Source: Gemmiger formicilis
Lineage (GTDB): Bacteria; Bacillota; Clostridia; Oscillospirales; Ruminococcaceae
Length of the DNA stretch: 64,000 bases
Assembly: GCF_024462815.1 (NCBI RefSeq)
Contig: NZ_JANGCG010000003.1
Coordinates: forward strand, 1-64,000
Reading direction: 5' to 3'
In this document: in pieces, positions 15,537 to 23,865 of the stretch
Numbering within the stretch: position 1 is the first letter of the stretch
How the letters are laid out: each line of letters begins with the position of its first letter
Made by a program: the position numbers and the translations under genes
The notes under the pieces: generated by a model
What the model saw: only the letters and a program-made list of their open reading frames with translations
Database searches by the model: none
Told to the model about the DNA's origin: nothing

Positions 15537-17810
15537 ATGGCTGTACTGAGTGGGGAAAGACTGCACGAAAATATGGAGCGTCTGCTGCCGGGGGCGCGCA
15601 CGGCGGCGCTGCTGTGGCAGGGGGCTGCGCTGGCGGGCGGTGTACTGCTGGGCGCGGGGCGGGTCTACGGCGGGGCGGCACCGTTCGGGCTGGCGCTGGT
15701 TATCGGCTGCCCGCCCGCCTACTGTCTGGCGGCGGCGGTCGGCACGCTGGCGGCGGGGGTGGTGCTCCAGCCCGCGCTGCTGGGCATTAAGGTCGGTGTG
15801 GCGGCGGTGGCGGCGGCTACGGTGCGGCGGCTGATCGACGGCCGACCCCGCGCCGGGGCACTGGCGGGTTGCCTGACACTGGCAGCGGCACAGCTGGTGC
15901 AGATTCTTCTGCTGGGGGGCTTTGTAAATTTTTCCCAGACGGCCGCGGTGGGGTGCACGGCCCTGCTGGCGGCCGGGCTGGGGTGGGCGTTTGCGTCCTT
16001 CCCGGTGCGGGAGCCGCGGGGCGTCTGCCTCTGGCTGGCCGTGGGGGCGGCGTGTCTGCAGCGCTGTGCCGTCGGGCCCTTGGCTCCGGGCCTGGCGCTG
16101 GCGTCCGCGGCGGGGCTCTGCGCGGCCATCGGCGGCACGCTGGAGCAGACCGCCGTGCTGAGCATTGCGCTGGCGGCGGCGCTTACGGCGGCCGGGCCGG
16201 AGCGGGCCTTTGCGGCGCTGGCGGTTGCGATGGGCAGCCTGGCGGCGTCCTGCCTCTGCCCGGGGGAGCGCGGCCGCTGCGCCGGGGTGTTTGCGGTGGG
16301 CTGTACGCTGGGGGCGCTGGCCGCGCCCGATGCAGTGAGCGTGGTGCCGCTGGCCGTCAGCGCCGGGGTGGGAGTGACGGCGGCACTGGCACTGCCCGGC
16401 AGCGTGATGCGCAGGATCTTTCCGCCGCCCGCGCCGCCGGTACAGGCACAGGGGCTTTCCGGTGCGGCGCGGAAGCTCTCCGCCGTGGCGGACACCCTGA
16501 GCGATATTGCCGACACCGTCAACGCAGTCTGCCAGCGGCAGATGCCGCCCAAGGGCGAGAGTTTTGATTTCGTGGTGGAGCAGGTGGCCCGCACCACCTG
16601 CCAGAGTTGCACCCGCCGCAGCCGGTGCTGGGTGCGCGGCTACGCCACGGCGATGGACGGCCTGCAGCACCTCAAGCCGGTGCTGGAAAGCAAGGGCCGC
16701 GTGGAGGTGCAGGACCTGCCGGGGCAGCTGAGTGTCTGCATCCACCCGGCGGACCTCTGCACGGCGGCCAACCACGGCTACCGGCTGTGGCGCAGCCGCC
16801 GCCAGACCCGGGCGCGGGCGTCGATGCTGCGCACGGCCCTGACCGAGCAGTACAGCGCGCTGGCCGGGGCGCTGGCACAGCTGGCGGCAAAGCTGGGGCA
16901 GGCAGGCCTGCCCGACCCGCGGCGGGAGGCGAAGCTGGCGCAGCTGTTTGCGGAGCTGGGGCTGGACGCGCTGGAGTGCAGCGTTACCGCCGATTTGGCC
17001 GGGCGGCTGACCGCCAGTGTGACCATCTGCCGCACCCACTTTACGCAGGAGGAAATCAGCGGGTTGGTGGAAGAGGTGAGCCGCCTTTGTCGCCGGGATA
17101 TGGACCTGCCGGAAATCACCCACTGCCGCACCGTCACGATGCTGACTTTTGGTGAAAAGCCACTGTTTACGGCGGAGTTCGGCGCGGCGGGCCACGCGGC
17201 GGCGGGGCAAAGCGTCAGCGGGGACGCGCTGGACCAGTTCTGCGACACCAGCGGCCGCGCCCAGATGCTGCTGTGCGATGGCATGGGCACGGGGCGCGCC
17301 GCTGCGGTGGACGGCCAGATGGCGGCCAAGCTGACGGCCCAGCTGCTGCGGGCAGGCTTTGCGGCGGAGAGTGCCGCCCGCCTTGTGAATGTGGCGCTGG
17401 GCCTGAAGGGTGCGGAGCAGGAGGCCGGGGCCACGCTGGATTTGCTGACGGTGGATTTGTACACCGGGCGGGCCGGGCTGTTCAAGGCGGGGGCTGCGCC
17501 GAGCTTTCTGGTGCGGGGCGGTGTGCCCCGGATGCTGGACGGTGCCAGCCTGCCGATGGGGACGCTGGACAGCCTTGTGGGGCGCTCGACCACCTTTGCA
17601 CTGGATGCCGGGGATTGGGTGGTGCTGGTCAGTGACGGCGCACTGGCGGACGGCGCAGACTGGCTGATGCAGCAACTGCAGCTCTGCGCCAGGCTGGGGC
17701 ACACCCCCAAGCAGGCCGCCGAGACCGTGGCCGATGCCGCCGCCCGCCGCGCCGGGGACAAGCGGGATGACATCACCGTGGCCGTGCTGGCGGTGGGCAA
17801 GGTGGGATAG
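15537..17810 (+). CDS. spoIIE: Stage II sporulation protein E (PP2C phosphatase)
   Basis: 757 residues, close to Bacillus SpoIIE (827). The N-terminal half is a stack of about ten hydrophobic helices (residues 25-300), then a linker with a Cys-rich TCQSCTRRSRCW, and the C-terminal PP2C phosphatase (from about 550). Metal residues are kept: LLCDGMGTG (Asp about 581), VSDGA (about 698) and DKRDDIT (about 742). In sporulating bacteria it dephosphorylates SpoIIAA to switch on sigma-F at the septum. The enzyme looks functional here. No partner sporulation gene is in the window. Confidence 0.9.
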   Translation: MAVLSGERLHENMERLLPGARTAALLWQGAALAGGVLLGAGRVYGGAAPFGLALVIGCPPAYCLAAAVGTLAAGVVLQPALLGIKVGVAAVAAATVRRLIDGRPRAGALAGCLTLAAAQLVQILLLGGFVNFSQTAAVGCTALLAAGLGWAFASFPVREPRGVCLWLAVGAACLQRCAVGPLAPGLALASAAGLCAAIGGTLEQTAVLSIALAAALTAAGPERAFAALAVAMGSLAASCLCPGERGRCAGVFAVGCTLGALAAPDAVSVVPLAVSAGVGVTAALALPGSVMRRIFPPPAPPVQAQGLSGAARKLSAVADTLSDIADTVNAVCQRQMPPKGESFDFVVEQVARTTCQSCTRRSRCWVRGYATAMDGLQHLKPVLESKGRVEVQDLPGQLSVCIHPADLCTAANHGYRLWRSRRQTRARASMLRTALTEQYSALAGALAQLAAKLGQAGLPDPRREAKLAQLFAELGLDALECSVTADLAGRLTASVTICRTHFTQEEISGLVEEVSRLCRRDMDLPEITHCRTVTMLTFGEKPLFTAEFGAAGHAAAGQSVSGDALDQFCDTSGRAQMLLCDGMGTGRAAAVDGQMAAKLTAQLLRAGFAAESAARLVNVALGLKGAEQEAGATLDLLTVDLYTGRAGLFKAGAAPSFLVRGGVPRMLDGASLPMGTLDSLVGRSTTFALDAGDWVVLVSDGALADGADWLMQQLQLCARLGHTPKQAAETVADAAARRAGDKRDDITVAVLAVGKVG

Positions 17811-17815
17811 AGATA

Positions 17816-17847
17816 CAAAAAGGCGTGGCCCGGAATGGGTCACGCCT
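17816..17847. terminator. Hairpin terminator
   Basis: Stem AGGCGTGGCCC/GGGTCACGCCT; the minus strand reads on into TTTTTGTATC. It serves the minus-strand gene at 17919 and the end of spoIIE. Confidence 0.8.
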
Positions 17848-17865
17848 GTGATGGTTTGTGAAATT

Positions 17866-17897
17866 TTGTAGGGGCGGGCATTGGCCGCCCGGAATGT
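17866..17897. repeat. GTAGGGGC-type repeat
   Basis: TTGTAGGGGCGGGC-attg-GCCGCCCGG hairpin between converging genes. Confidence 0.7.
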
Positions 17898-17918
17898 ACG
17901 GCGGTGGATAAAACTGCG

Positions 17919-18437
17919 TCAGAACAGCTTCTGCTTCTGGGCGGGCTGGGGGTCGAAGGGGGTGTCCTCATGGTGGCGGCGTATGAAAACCTGGCGGGTC
18001 TTTTTGGCCATGCTGCGGCCGTTGTGCTTGGGGAAAGAATAGAAAGTACACGATATATTGTAGTAGCCAAGCAGATGCTGAACCAGATGTTGTGCCACGG
18101 CGGGCAGGCAGTCTGTGTCATCAATGTTCTCGTAGTTGTAGTCGCCGTAGAGGAACTTGACCTCATCGCTGCCCGCATAGAGGAAAATGCCGGTTTCGTC
18201 CAGCAGAATCTCCTGGATGACGCTCTGCTGCAGGCCGGCGGTGCCACACTCGGCGGCGCGCTTGGAGGCCAGCGGCCGCTGGTCCACCGGCACGCTCTGG
18301 GGGTCGAGCTTCTCGGTACCGCGCTGGCCGATTTCCAGCAGGATGTCCCGCATCATACGGCTTTCCAGCAGCGGGCGGATGCGCTCCTTGGCGCGGGCTT
18401 GTTCGGTTTTGTTTTGGATGGTGGAAATCAGGCCCAT
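17919..18437 (-). CDS. Uncharacterised cytosolic protein, 172 residues
   Basis: Not recognised. The N-terminus MGLISTIQNKTEQARAKERI is helical. The middle (ILLDETGIFLYAGSDEVKFLYGDYNYENIDD) looks like a beta sheet; the C-terminus is basic with FYSFPKHNGRSMAKKTRQVFIRR. No signal peptide or membrane helix. AAGGAGG lies nine bases before the ATG at 18437; the longer frame to 18533 lacks a site. It stands alone between spoIIE and the glycosyltransferase group. Confidence 0.75.
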   Translation of the reverse strand: MGLISTIQNKTEQARAKERIRPLLESRMMRDILLEIGQRGTEKLDPQSVPVDQRPLASKRAAECGTAGLQQSVIQEILLDETGIFLYAGSDEVKFLYGDYNYENIDDTDCLPAVAQHLVQHLLGYYNISCTFYSFPKHNGRSMAKKTRQVFIRRHHEDTPFDPQPAQKQKLF

Positions 18438-18539
18438 GAGGGGCGCCTCCTTGCAAATTCTGACATAATATGTTACGGATAGTATAGCACAACCGGGGCG
18501 GCTGTGACAACCGCCCCGGCGGAGAAAAGGCATAAATTT

Positions 18540-19568
18540 TCAGCCGACAACCGGCGAAGGTGCTTCCCCGGGAAAATCCTTCCTGAGGCTGAAGGCCCAG
18601 AGGGTGAAGCGCGGGCCGAAGGTGGCCATAAGGCGCTGGAAAAGCCGCCAGTCCCGGCGGGTGCGCACCTCGGTGCCGTGGGGGTAAAGGGGGCGCAGCT
18701 GCGCGAGATACGGCAGGCAGGCCCGGCGCACAGACGCATCCCGCACGGCGGCGGTGCGCGCCTGCGGCCAGAAAACGTCCGCGGCGGCGTCCAGCATAGC
18801 CGCATAGGCGGCAACATCCGCCGTGCCGGTGGCGGAAAGCGTGGCAAGGCGGCGCTGTGCCGCAGCCAGACTGCGGAAGCGCCTGGGCAGGCTTTGGGCA
18901 TCGGTCAAAGGGCTGCCCTGCCGCCCGGAGCGGCAATGGACGAAAACGGTATCCAGAAAATAGAGACGCTCACAGCGGAGCAGCAGCTCCAAATCAAAGG
19001 GCCAGTCCCCGCCCCAGACGCAGTCCGGCAGGAAGCGGACGCCGGATTGCACAAGAAAGGACCGCCGGATGCAGTATTTTTGCACCGACCAGCGCCCGGC
19101 GGTGTACAGCGCCTTCAGCCGGGCGGCGTAGTCGGTGCTGTCAAACGGGCCGGGCACAAGGCGCAAGTCCTCCGGTTCGGTCAGGGTGCCGTCCGCCTGC
19201 CATACGCGGTGGCGGCCGATGAACCAGTCACACTCCGGGTGGGCGGGCAGGGCGGCGCGCAGAGTCTCCAGCAGGCCGGGGGCCATCGCATTGTCACCGT
19301 CAAGAAAGAGCACCCAGTCGCCGGTGGCGGCCTGCAGCCCGGTGTTGCGGGCCGCGGCCGGACCGGTGTGCGCCTGATGCAGCACCTGCAGGCCGGGAAT
19401 TTCCGCCGCCAGTGCGTCACAAATCGAGCCGGTGAGGTCGGTGGAGCCGTCATCAATCAGCAGGCACTCCCAGTCCCGCGGGCCGGGCTGCTCCGCCACA
19501 CTTTTGAGACAGGTGGCCAGATGGTTCTGCACGTTATAGACAGGGATGATAATGGAAAATTGGGGCAT
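18540..19568 (-). CDS. Family 2 glycosyltransferase
   Basis: 342 residues. GT-A fold: FSIIIPVYNVQNHLATCL (N-terminus), LLIDDGSTDLTG, TGPAAARNTGL and the DXD motif as FLDGDNAM; WGGDWPFDLELLLR gives the catalytic region. Likely acts on a cell-surface polysaccharide or teichoic acid. First listed gene of a minus-strand group with a GT4 transferase (85 nt upstream) and a GINT1-like protein. AAGGAG precedes the ATG. Confidence 0.88.
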   Translation of the reverse strand: MPQFSIIIPVYNVQNHLATCLKSVAEQPGPRDWECLLIDDGSTDLTGSICDALAAEIPGLQVLHQAHTGPAAARNTGLQAATGDWVLFLDGDNAMAPGLLETLRAALPAHPECDWFIGRHRVWQADGTLTEPEDLRLVPGPFDSTDYAARLKALYTAGRWSVQKYCIRRSFLVQSGVRFLPDCVWGGDWPFDLELLLRCERLYFLDTVFVHCRSGRQGSPLTDAQSLPRRFRSLAAAQRRLATLSATGTADVAAYAAMLDAAADVFWPQARTAAVRDASVRRACLPYLAQLRPLYPHGTEVRTRRDWRLFQRLMATFGPRFTLWAFSLRKDFPGEAPSPVVG

Positions 19569-19653
19569 GGGCGGACTCCTTACAGGTCATCGGCAGAGCT
19601 GCATCAATGCCATGCCGACGTCTTTTTGCAGCAGAAGGCTATCGTTATTTATG

Positions 19654-20757
19654 CTAGGTTTTCTTTTGGTTCAGCAGGGTCAGCGCCAGCTCGGCGCTGT
19701 TCTGCCACAGAAAATGCTCGTTGACGCGGCTCTGCGCGGCGTGGCCCATCGTGCGGGTGGTCTTGTCCAGCGCGGCGGCCATGGCGGGCACAGAATCGCA
19801 GAGAAGCCCGCTGACGCCGTCCTCAATGATGAGGTCGGGCCCGGGGGCGTGGCGGGCTACCGGCGGGCAGCCCGCGTACATGGCCTCCAGTAGGCTCATG
19901 CCGAAAGTCTCGTTCTCGTTTAAGTTTGCAAAAGCATCGCAGGCATGATAATAAATATGTATCTGCTCATTGGGCAGGCGGTCAATCAGGCGGCAACGGC
20001 TGATAAGCCCGGCTTCGGTCAGCCGGGTTTTCAGAGTCTCGCCCTGTGTGCCCTGCCCGATGATAACTGCGCACCAGCCGGGCGCGGCCTGCAGAAGCGG
20101 CACAAGGTCCAGCGGTTGTTTGCAGGCATCCAGCCGCCCGACAAAGACAAAAACCTTCGCATTTTCGTCGATTTTCAGCGCACGACGGATGGCGGTGCGG
20201 CTGCCGGGGATGGAGGGGATGATGGCGGTGTCCAGCCCCACGGGCATCAATCCTGCACAGGGCACGCCGAGGGCTTCCAGCTCGGCGGCAGCGGCGGGGG
20301 TCTTGGCAAAGGTGGGCGTTTTGCGGTAGACCGCCAGATTGCGGCACAGCAGCAAATCCATCACCCAGCGCACGGCGGCGTGGCCGGAGGTGCTTTTCAG
20401 CGCACCGAGCTGGCTGTAAAACAGGATGCTGTGTTTCTGGCAGAAGCGGTAGAGCCCCGGCACGCCCAGAGAGTTGTCCCCCATGACGTGGACGGCATCG
20501 GCGTGTTCATCCAGCAGAATCTGCCAGCTTTTGTAGAACGTCTGCGCACCGATGGCGGCGGCAGGCATATGGCAGATTTTTACGTTGGGCTCCGGCGATT
20601 CGGTCTGCATGGTTTTGGTGCCGGGCTCCGGGTAGAGCACCACGGCGCGGCAGCCCAGCGCGGCAAAGGCGCGGGCCAGACCGACCTCCTGCCGGTTGTA
20701 CAGCCCGCGCTGGCCGGAAGGCGCGCGGTGAAACTGCGGTATGACGATTGTTTTCAT
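19654..20757 (-). CDS. Family 4 glycosyltransferase
   Basis: 367 residues. A GT-B fold with the GT4 nucleotide-sugar domain: VFVFVGRLDACKQPLDLVPLL, and the EX7E region NENETFGMSLLEAMYAGCPPVA. N-terminal acceptor domain begins VIPQFHRAPSGQRGLYNRQE. It retains the stereochemistry of the donor sugar. Spaced eight bases after the gene upstream, so co-transcribed with it. Confidence 0.9.
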   Translation of the reverse strand: MKTIVIPQFHRAPSGQRGLYNRQEVGLARAFAALGCRAVVLYPEPGTKTMQTESPEPNVKICHMPAAAIGAQTFYKSWQILLDEHADAVHVMGDNSLGVPGLYRFCQKHSILFYSQLGALKSTSGHAAVRWVMDLLLCRNLAVYRKTPTFAKTPAAAAELEALGVPCAGLMPVGLDTAIIPSIPGSRTAIRRALKIDENAKVFVFVGRLDACKQPLDLVPLLQAAPGWCAVIIGQGTQGETLKTRLTEAGLISRCRLIDRLPNEQIHIYYHACDAFANLNENETFGMSLLEAMYAGCPPVARHAPGPDLIIEDGVSGLLCDSVPAMAAALDKTTRTMGHAAQSRVNEHFLWQNSAELALTLLNQKKT

Positions 20758-20765
20758 AAGGTGAC

Positions 20766-21764
20766 TTACCCCTGCTCTGCGGCGGGGGCCTTCGGCAGGC
20801 GGGTCAGATAGCGGGCGTCAAGAACCTCCAGCACCTCATCCCGGCAGTAGGTGTGCACGCCGATGATGTCCGCGGGGTCCAGGCCGGTAATCTCCAGACC
20901 GCGGGGCAGGGCGGCGCAGAGGGGAATTTCCGAGCTGCCGCGCCGGGCCAGAAACTGCAGATAGACGCCGTAATCCGCGCCGGTGCTGACCTGCGTGGGG
21001 TGGATAATCTGCTCCCCCAGCATAAACAGCGGCCCGGCGTTGCGACTGACCAGATCAAAGTCGCGGTGCTGCAGGTTATAGGCTTCATCGGGCACGAGCT
21101 CAAAGGGGCCCTGCGGCGCGGGCGGCACAGCGTCCCCCTCGGCAAGGGGCATAGCGGCCTCCTGCACAGCGTGGCGCAGGGTGTAGCGGCGGTAGCGCAC
21201 ATACAGCTGGTTGTCGGGCTTGGTCTCGCTGCAAAGAATCGTCAGCGCCTCGGCCCGGCGGTCGACCAGAATGGCATCGCAGAGCGCCTCATCGGTGGCA
21301 AAGCGCTGCACAAGCTCCCACTTGGCGGGAAACTGGGTGCAGCGATAGAGCCGCAGGCTGTGGTCATTGCCGGTTTCGGGCAGCATCCAGATGCTGCCGT
21401 TCCAGTCAAAGACCATCGGGAAGGCGAGGGAGCAATCCTCCTCCAGCGCGGTGCGCCAGCCGTCAATCGTGCCGTCATCGCGCAGCTCACAGACCTCAAT
21501 ACGGCTCTTGCCGGTGGCTACATCCATCGCCTCGGCGTAGAGCCAGCGTTTGCCGCCACGGCGATAGAGCAGCGGGTCAGCAAACCACCAGCCCTCCCGC
21601 CCGGGCAGCAGGGTGTAGGGGCCGCCGTCCAGCGCGGGCAGCGGCTCGGTGCCCTCCGCGGTGGGGCGGGGGCGCACGGCGATGGTGTAGACTTCTTTTT
21701 CGCCCATAACTTTGCGCAGCAGCCGCTTGGGCGGCATATGCAGGGCGCGGTAAAACTGGTTCAT
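20766..21764 (-). CDS. GINT1-like beta-propeller protein of a glycan cluster
   Basis: 332 residues. The repeated pattern WWFADPLLYRRGGKRWLYAEAM and FPMVFDWNGSIWMLPET is that of five-bladed propeller proteins related to glucosamine inositolphosphorylceramide transferase N-domains and to formyl-transferase-linked glycan proteins (GH43/68-like). In bacteria the domain sits beside glycosyltransferases, as here. Catalysis by this copy is not shown. The start is ATG 21764 after GAGG; a TTG at 21779 overlaps the ribosome site. It is eight bases from the GT4 gene. Confidence 0.7.
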   Translation of the reverse strand: MNQFYRALHMPPKRLLRKVMGEKEVYTIAVRPRPTAEGTEPLPALDGGPYTLLPGREGWWFADPLLYRRGGKRWLYAEAMDVATGKSRIEVCELRDDGTIDGWRTALEEDCSLAFPMVFDWNGSIWMLPETGNDHSLRLYRCTQFPAKWELVQRFATDEALCDAILVDRRAEALTILCSETKPDNQLYVRYRRYTLRHAVQEAAMPLAEGDAVPPAPQGPFELVPDEAYNLQHRDFDLVSRNAGPLFMLGEQIIHPTQVSTGADYGVYLQFLARRGSSEIPLCAALPRGLEITGLDPADIIGVHTYCRDEVLEVLDARYLTRLPKAPAAEQG

Positions 21765-21785
21765 TGGTTTATTCCTCAACGGCAG

Positions 21786-22574
21786 TTATCGGGACTGGTC
21801 CTCGTTCAGCTGGGCGTCGCGCATGGCTTTGATGGTTTCCTCAAGGTTGAAGCTCTTTTCCAGTGCGGGGTAAATGCCCATCAGGCTCAGCAGGCAGGGC
21901 ACCCACAGGCTGGTCAGAATCATTACAAAGCTGGTCAGCGGCCAGAACAGGGCGATAACGCCCCAGTATACCAGCTGCCACAGAACCCCCAGCGCGCTGC
22001 GGGGCAGATACCCCAGAAAGAGCATGAGGGAGTTTTTCAGCAGCCCGCCGAAGGGAATATCAATCAAGGCAACCTGTGCATAGATATACTGGGAAAGCCC
22101 CGCCAGCAGGATGATGGCCACGAAGGACGCCACCACAAGGGGCATATTCTCGCTGATATCCAGATGGAACAGCGTGAAGATCTCCAGTGCCAGCAGCAGC
22201 CCGCAGACCGCACCCGGCAGCAGGCTGGCCTTGGCGTTGCGCTTCCATGCGCGCTTGTAGGTTTCCCACCAGTAGCCGGGCTCATCGCGCAGGGCACGCA
22301 GGATGGTGTCATTCAAGCCGACAATCTGGGGCGCGGCCAGCATACCGCCCAGAATCCCGGCGGCCAGCAGCGGTATCAGCGAGTGGGTCTCCACGGCGAA
22401 CCATAGCGCCAGCGCAAAGGGCAGGCTGCTGACAAGCGCCAGTATACCGGCCAGCCAGATGGTGGAAAAATCGCGGCCGAGGATTTCAAAAAAGCGGGCA
22501 GCGCCCTTCTTGCGGGGGGCGTCCGGGGCTACACCCGGGCCGGGCTTGTCAAAATTAGAATGAAAAAGTCCCAT
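21786..22574 (-). CDS. YesL/DUF624-family membrane protein
   Basis: 262 residues with about six membrane helices (about 42-65, 70-92, 128-148, 152-175, 200-220, 228-250). The N-terminus GRDFSTIWLAGILALVSSLPF is the YesL pattern. YesL proteins are found near carbohydrate transporters and glycosidases; the function is unknown. The start at 22574 follows AAGGAGAG; a longer frame to 22775 runs back into the neighbouring gene. It is 22 bases from the GINT1-like gene and 33 bases from trmN6. Confidence 0.8.
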   Translation of the reverse strand: MGLFHSNFDKPGPGVAPDAPRKKGAARFFEILGRDFSTIWLAGILALVSSLPFALALWFAVETHSLIPLLAAGILGGMLAAPQIVGLNDTILRALRDEPGYWWETYKRAWKRNAKASLLPGAVCGLLLALEIFTLFHLDISENMPLVVASFVAIILLAGLSQYIYAQVALIDIPFGGLLKNSLMLFLGYLPRSALGVLWQLVYWGVIALFWPLTSFVMILTSLWVPCLLSLMGIYPALEKSFNLEETIKAMRDAQLNEDQSR

Positions 22575-22606
22575 GATGTTAGTTCTCTCCTTCGCATAGC
22601 TGCGAT

Positions 22607-23290
22607 TTATTTTTGCGGGCCGTACAAGGCGGCACCGGCGGAAATCAGAATATCGGGTTCCACGCGCAGGCCGGGCTTGCGGCCCTTCTGGGCTTCCACC
22701 AGAAAGAGCCACGGGGCGCGGTCGGGCGCATTCTTGACAAAGGCAAGGCGCTTGGGCTCCAGCCGGGCGGCGCACAGGGCGGAAAGCACCCCGGCCATGG
22801 CCTCGGGCCGCTGGCAGAGCACAAAGCGGCCGCCATCCCGCAGGGTGCGGCGGGCGCAGTCGATGGCGTCCCCGGTGGTGCAGCTGCCGGTGTGGCGGGC
22901 TGTGGCCCGGCGCGGGTCGGGGCTGCAGGGGCCGGCGGTGAAATACGGCGGGTTGCAGGCGGCAAAATCATACCGCCCCTGTTCGGGCCCGGCGGTGCAG
23001 AAGCCGCGCAGATCGGCGCAGACAGCCTCAATGTGGGCGGCCTGATTCTCCGCAGCGGCCCCGGCGCAGAGGGCGGACGCCTCTGCGTCAAGCTCCAGCG
23101 CGGTGCAGGGGCCGCGGTACCCGGTGTCATGCCAGACCAGCGATACAATGCCGCAGCCGCTGCACATATCCAGCGCACGCTCGCGCTGGCGCGGCTGGGC
23201 AAAGCGGGCCAGCAGCAGGGCATCCGTGCCGAAGGCCGCGCCGGGGGCGGTCAGCACCCGGGTGCCGTTGTCCAGAATTTCAACGCCCAT
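22607..23290 (-). CDS. trmN6: tRNA1(Val) adenine-37 N6-methyltransferase
   Basis: 227 residues. SAM-binding motif DMCSGCGIVSL (41-51) and the catalytic NPPY (113-116) of N6-adenine methyltransferases. The N-terminus FGTDALLLARFA is the TrmN6/YfiC/YabB signature. It methylates A37 of tRNA-Val. The start codon follows directly on the stop of the NUDIX gene, so translation is coupled. In Bacillus the homologue yabB is near oriC. Confidence 0.9.
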   Translation of the reverse strand: MGVEILDNGTRVLTAPGAAFGTDALLLARFAQPRQRERALDMCSGCGIVSLVWHDTGYRGPCTALELDAEASALCAGAAAENQAAHIEAVCADLRGFCTAGPEQGRYDFAACNPPYFTAGPCSPDPRRATARHTGSCTTGDAIDCARRTLRDGGRFVLCQRPEAMAGVLSALCAARLEPKRLAFVKNAPDRAPWLFLVEAQKGRKPGLRVEPDILISAGAALYGPQK

Positions 23291-23830
23291 TCAGGCTTTA
23301 CCGCGCAACTGCGCGTATTTCAGCAGCGCAACCTGCGTTTTGCTGTCCTTGATGGTGCCGTCCATCACAAGGCCAAGCGCCTGCGCAAACGGCATTTTGA
23401 CCACGTCCAGAAACTCGCCCGCGTCAAGGTGCTGGCCAACGGTGTGCAGCCCCTCGGCGGCCCAAAGGTAGATTCTCTCGCTGTCATAGCCCACGGTGGG
23501 GTAGACCACGCCCAGCTCGGTGTAGGTGTCGGCGGTCAGGCCGCACTCCTCGCTCAGCTCGCGCTTGGCGGCCTCAAACGGGTCCTCGCCCGCCTCGAGC
23601 TTGCCGGCGGGCAGCTCCCAGAGCTCCTCGCCGAGGGCATAGCGGAACTGGCGCACCATCGTTACATTGCCGTCGGCGTCCACCGGCAGGACGCAAGCGC
23701 CGCCGTGGTGGTGGACAACCTCGCGGGTGGAGGTAGTGCCGTCCTCCAGCTGTACCTTATCGAGCGTGACGCGGATGACCCGGCCGTTGAAAATTTCTTT
23801 GCTTTCCAGCATGGCTTCAGTATGTGGCAT
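23291..23830 (-). CDS. NUDIX hydrolase, ADP-ribose pyrophosphatase type
   Basis: 179 residues. The NUDIX box runs from Gly76 to Leu98 (GX5EX7REUXEEXGU) with REL-SEECG intact; upstream VRQFRYALGEELWELPAG is the motif of ADP-ribose pyrophosphatases (NudF). It hydrolyses ADP-ribose to AMP and ribose phosphate. AAGGAG precedes the ATG. Two-gene operon with trmN6. Confidence 0.92.
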   Translation of the reverse strand: MPHTEAMLESKEIFNGRVIRVTLDKVQLEDGTTSTREVVHHHGGACVLPVDADGNVTMVRQFRYALGEELWELPAGKLEAGEDPFEAAKRELSEECGLTADTYTELGVVYPTVGYDSERIYLWAAEGLHTVGQHLDAGEFLDVVKMPFAQALGLVMDGTIKDSKTQVALLKYAQLRGKA

Positions 23831-23865
23831 GGCTTTGCTCCTTAATAAAGGTTATTGAAACTATT

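Noticed and set aside
15492-17843. 783-codon open frame on the strand opposite spoIIE
   Set aside because: GC-rich antisense shadow; Arg/Pro/His/Gln-rich, no ribosome site, no domain.
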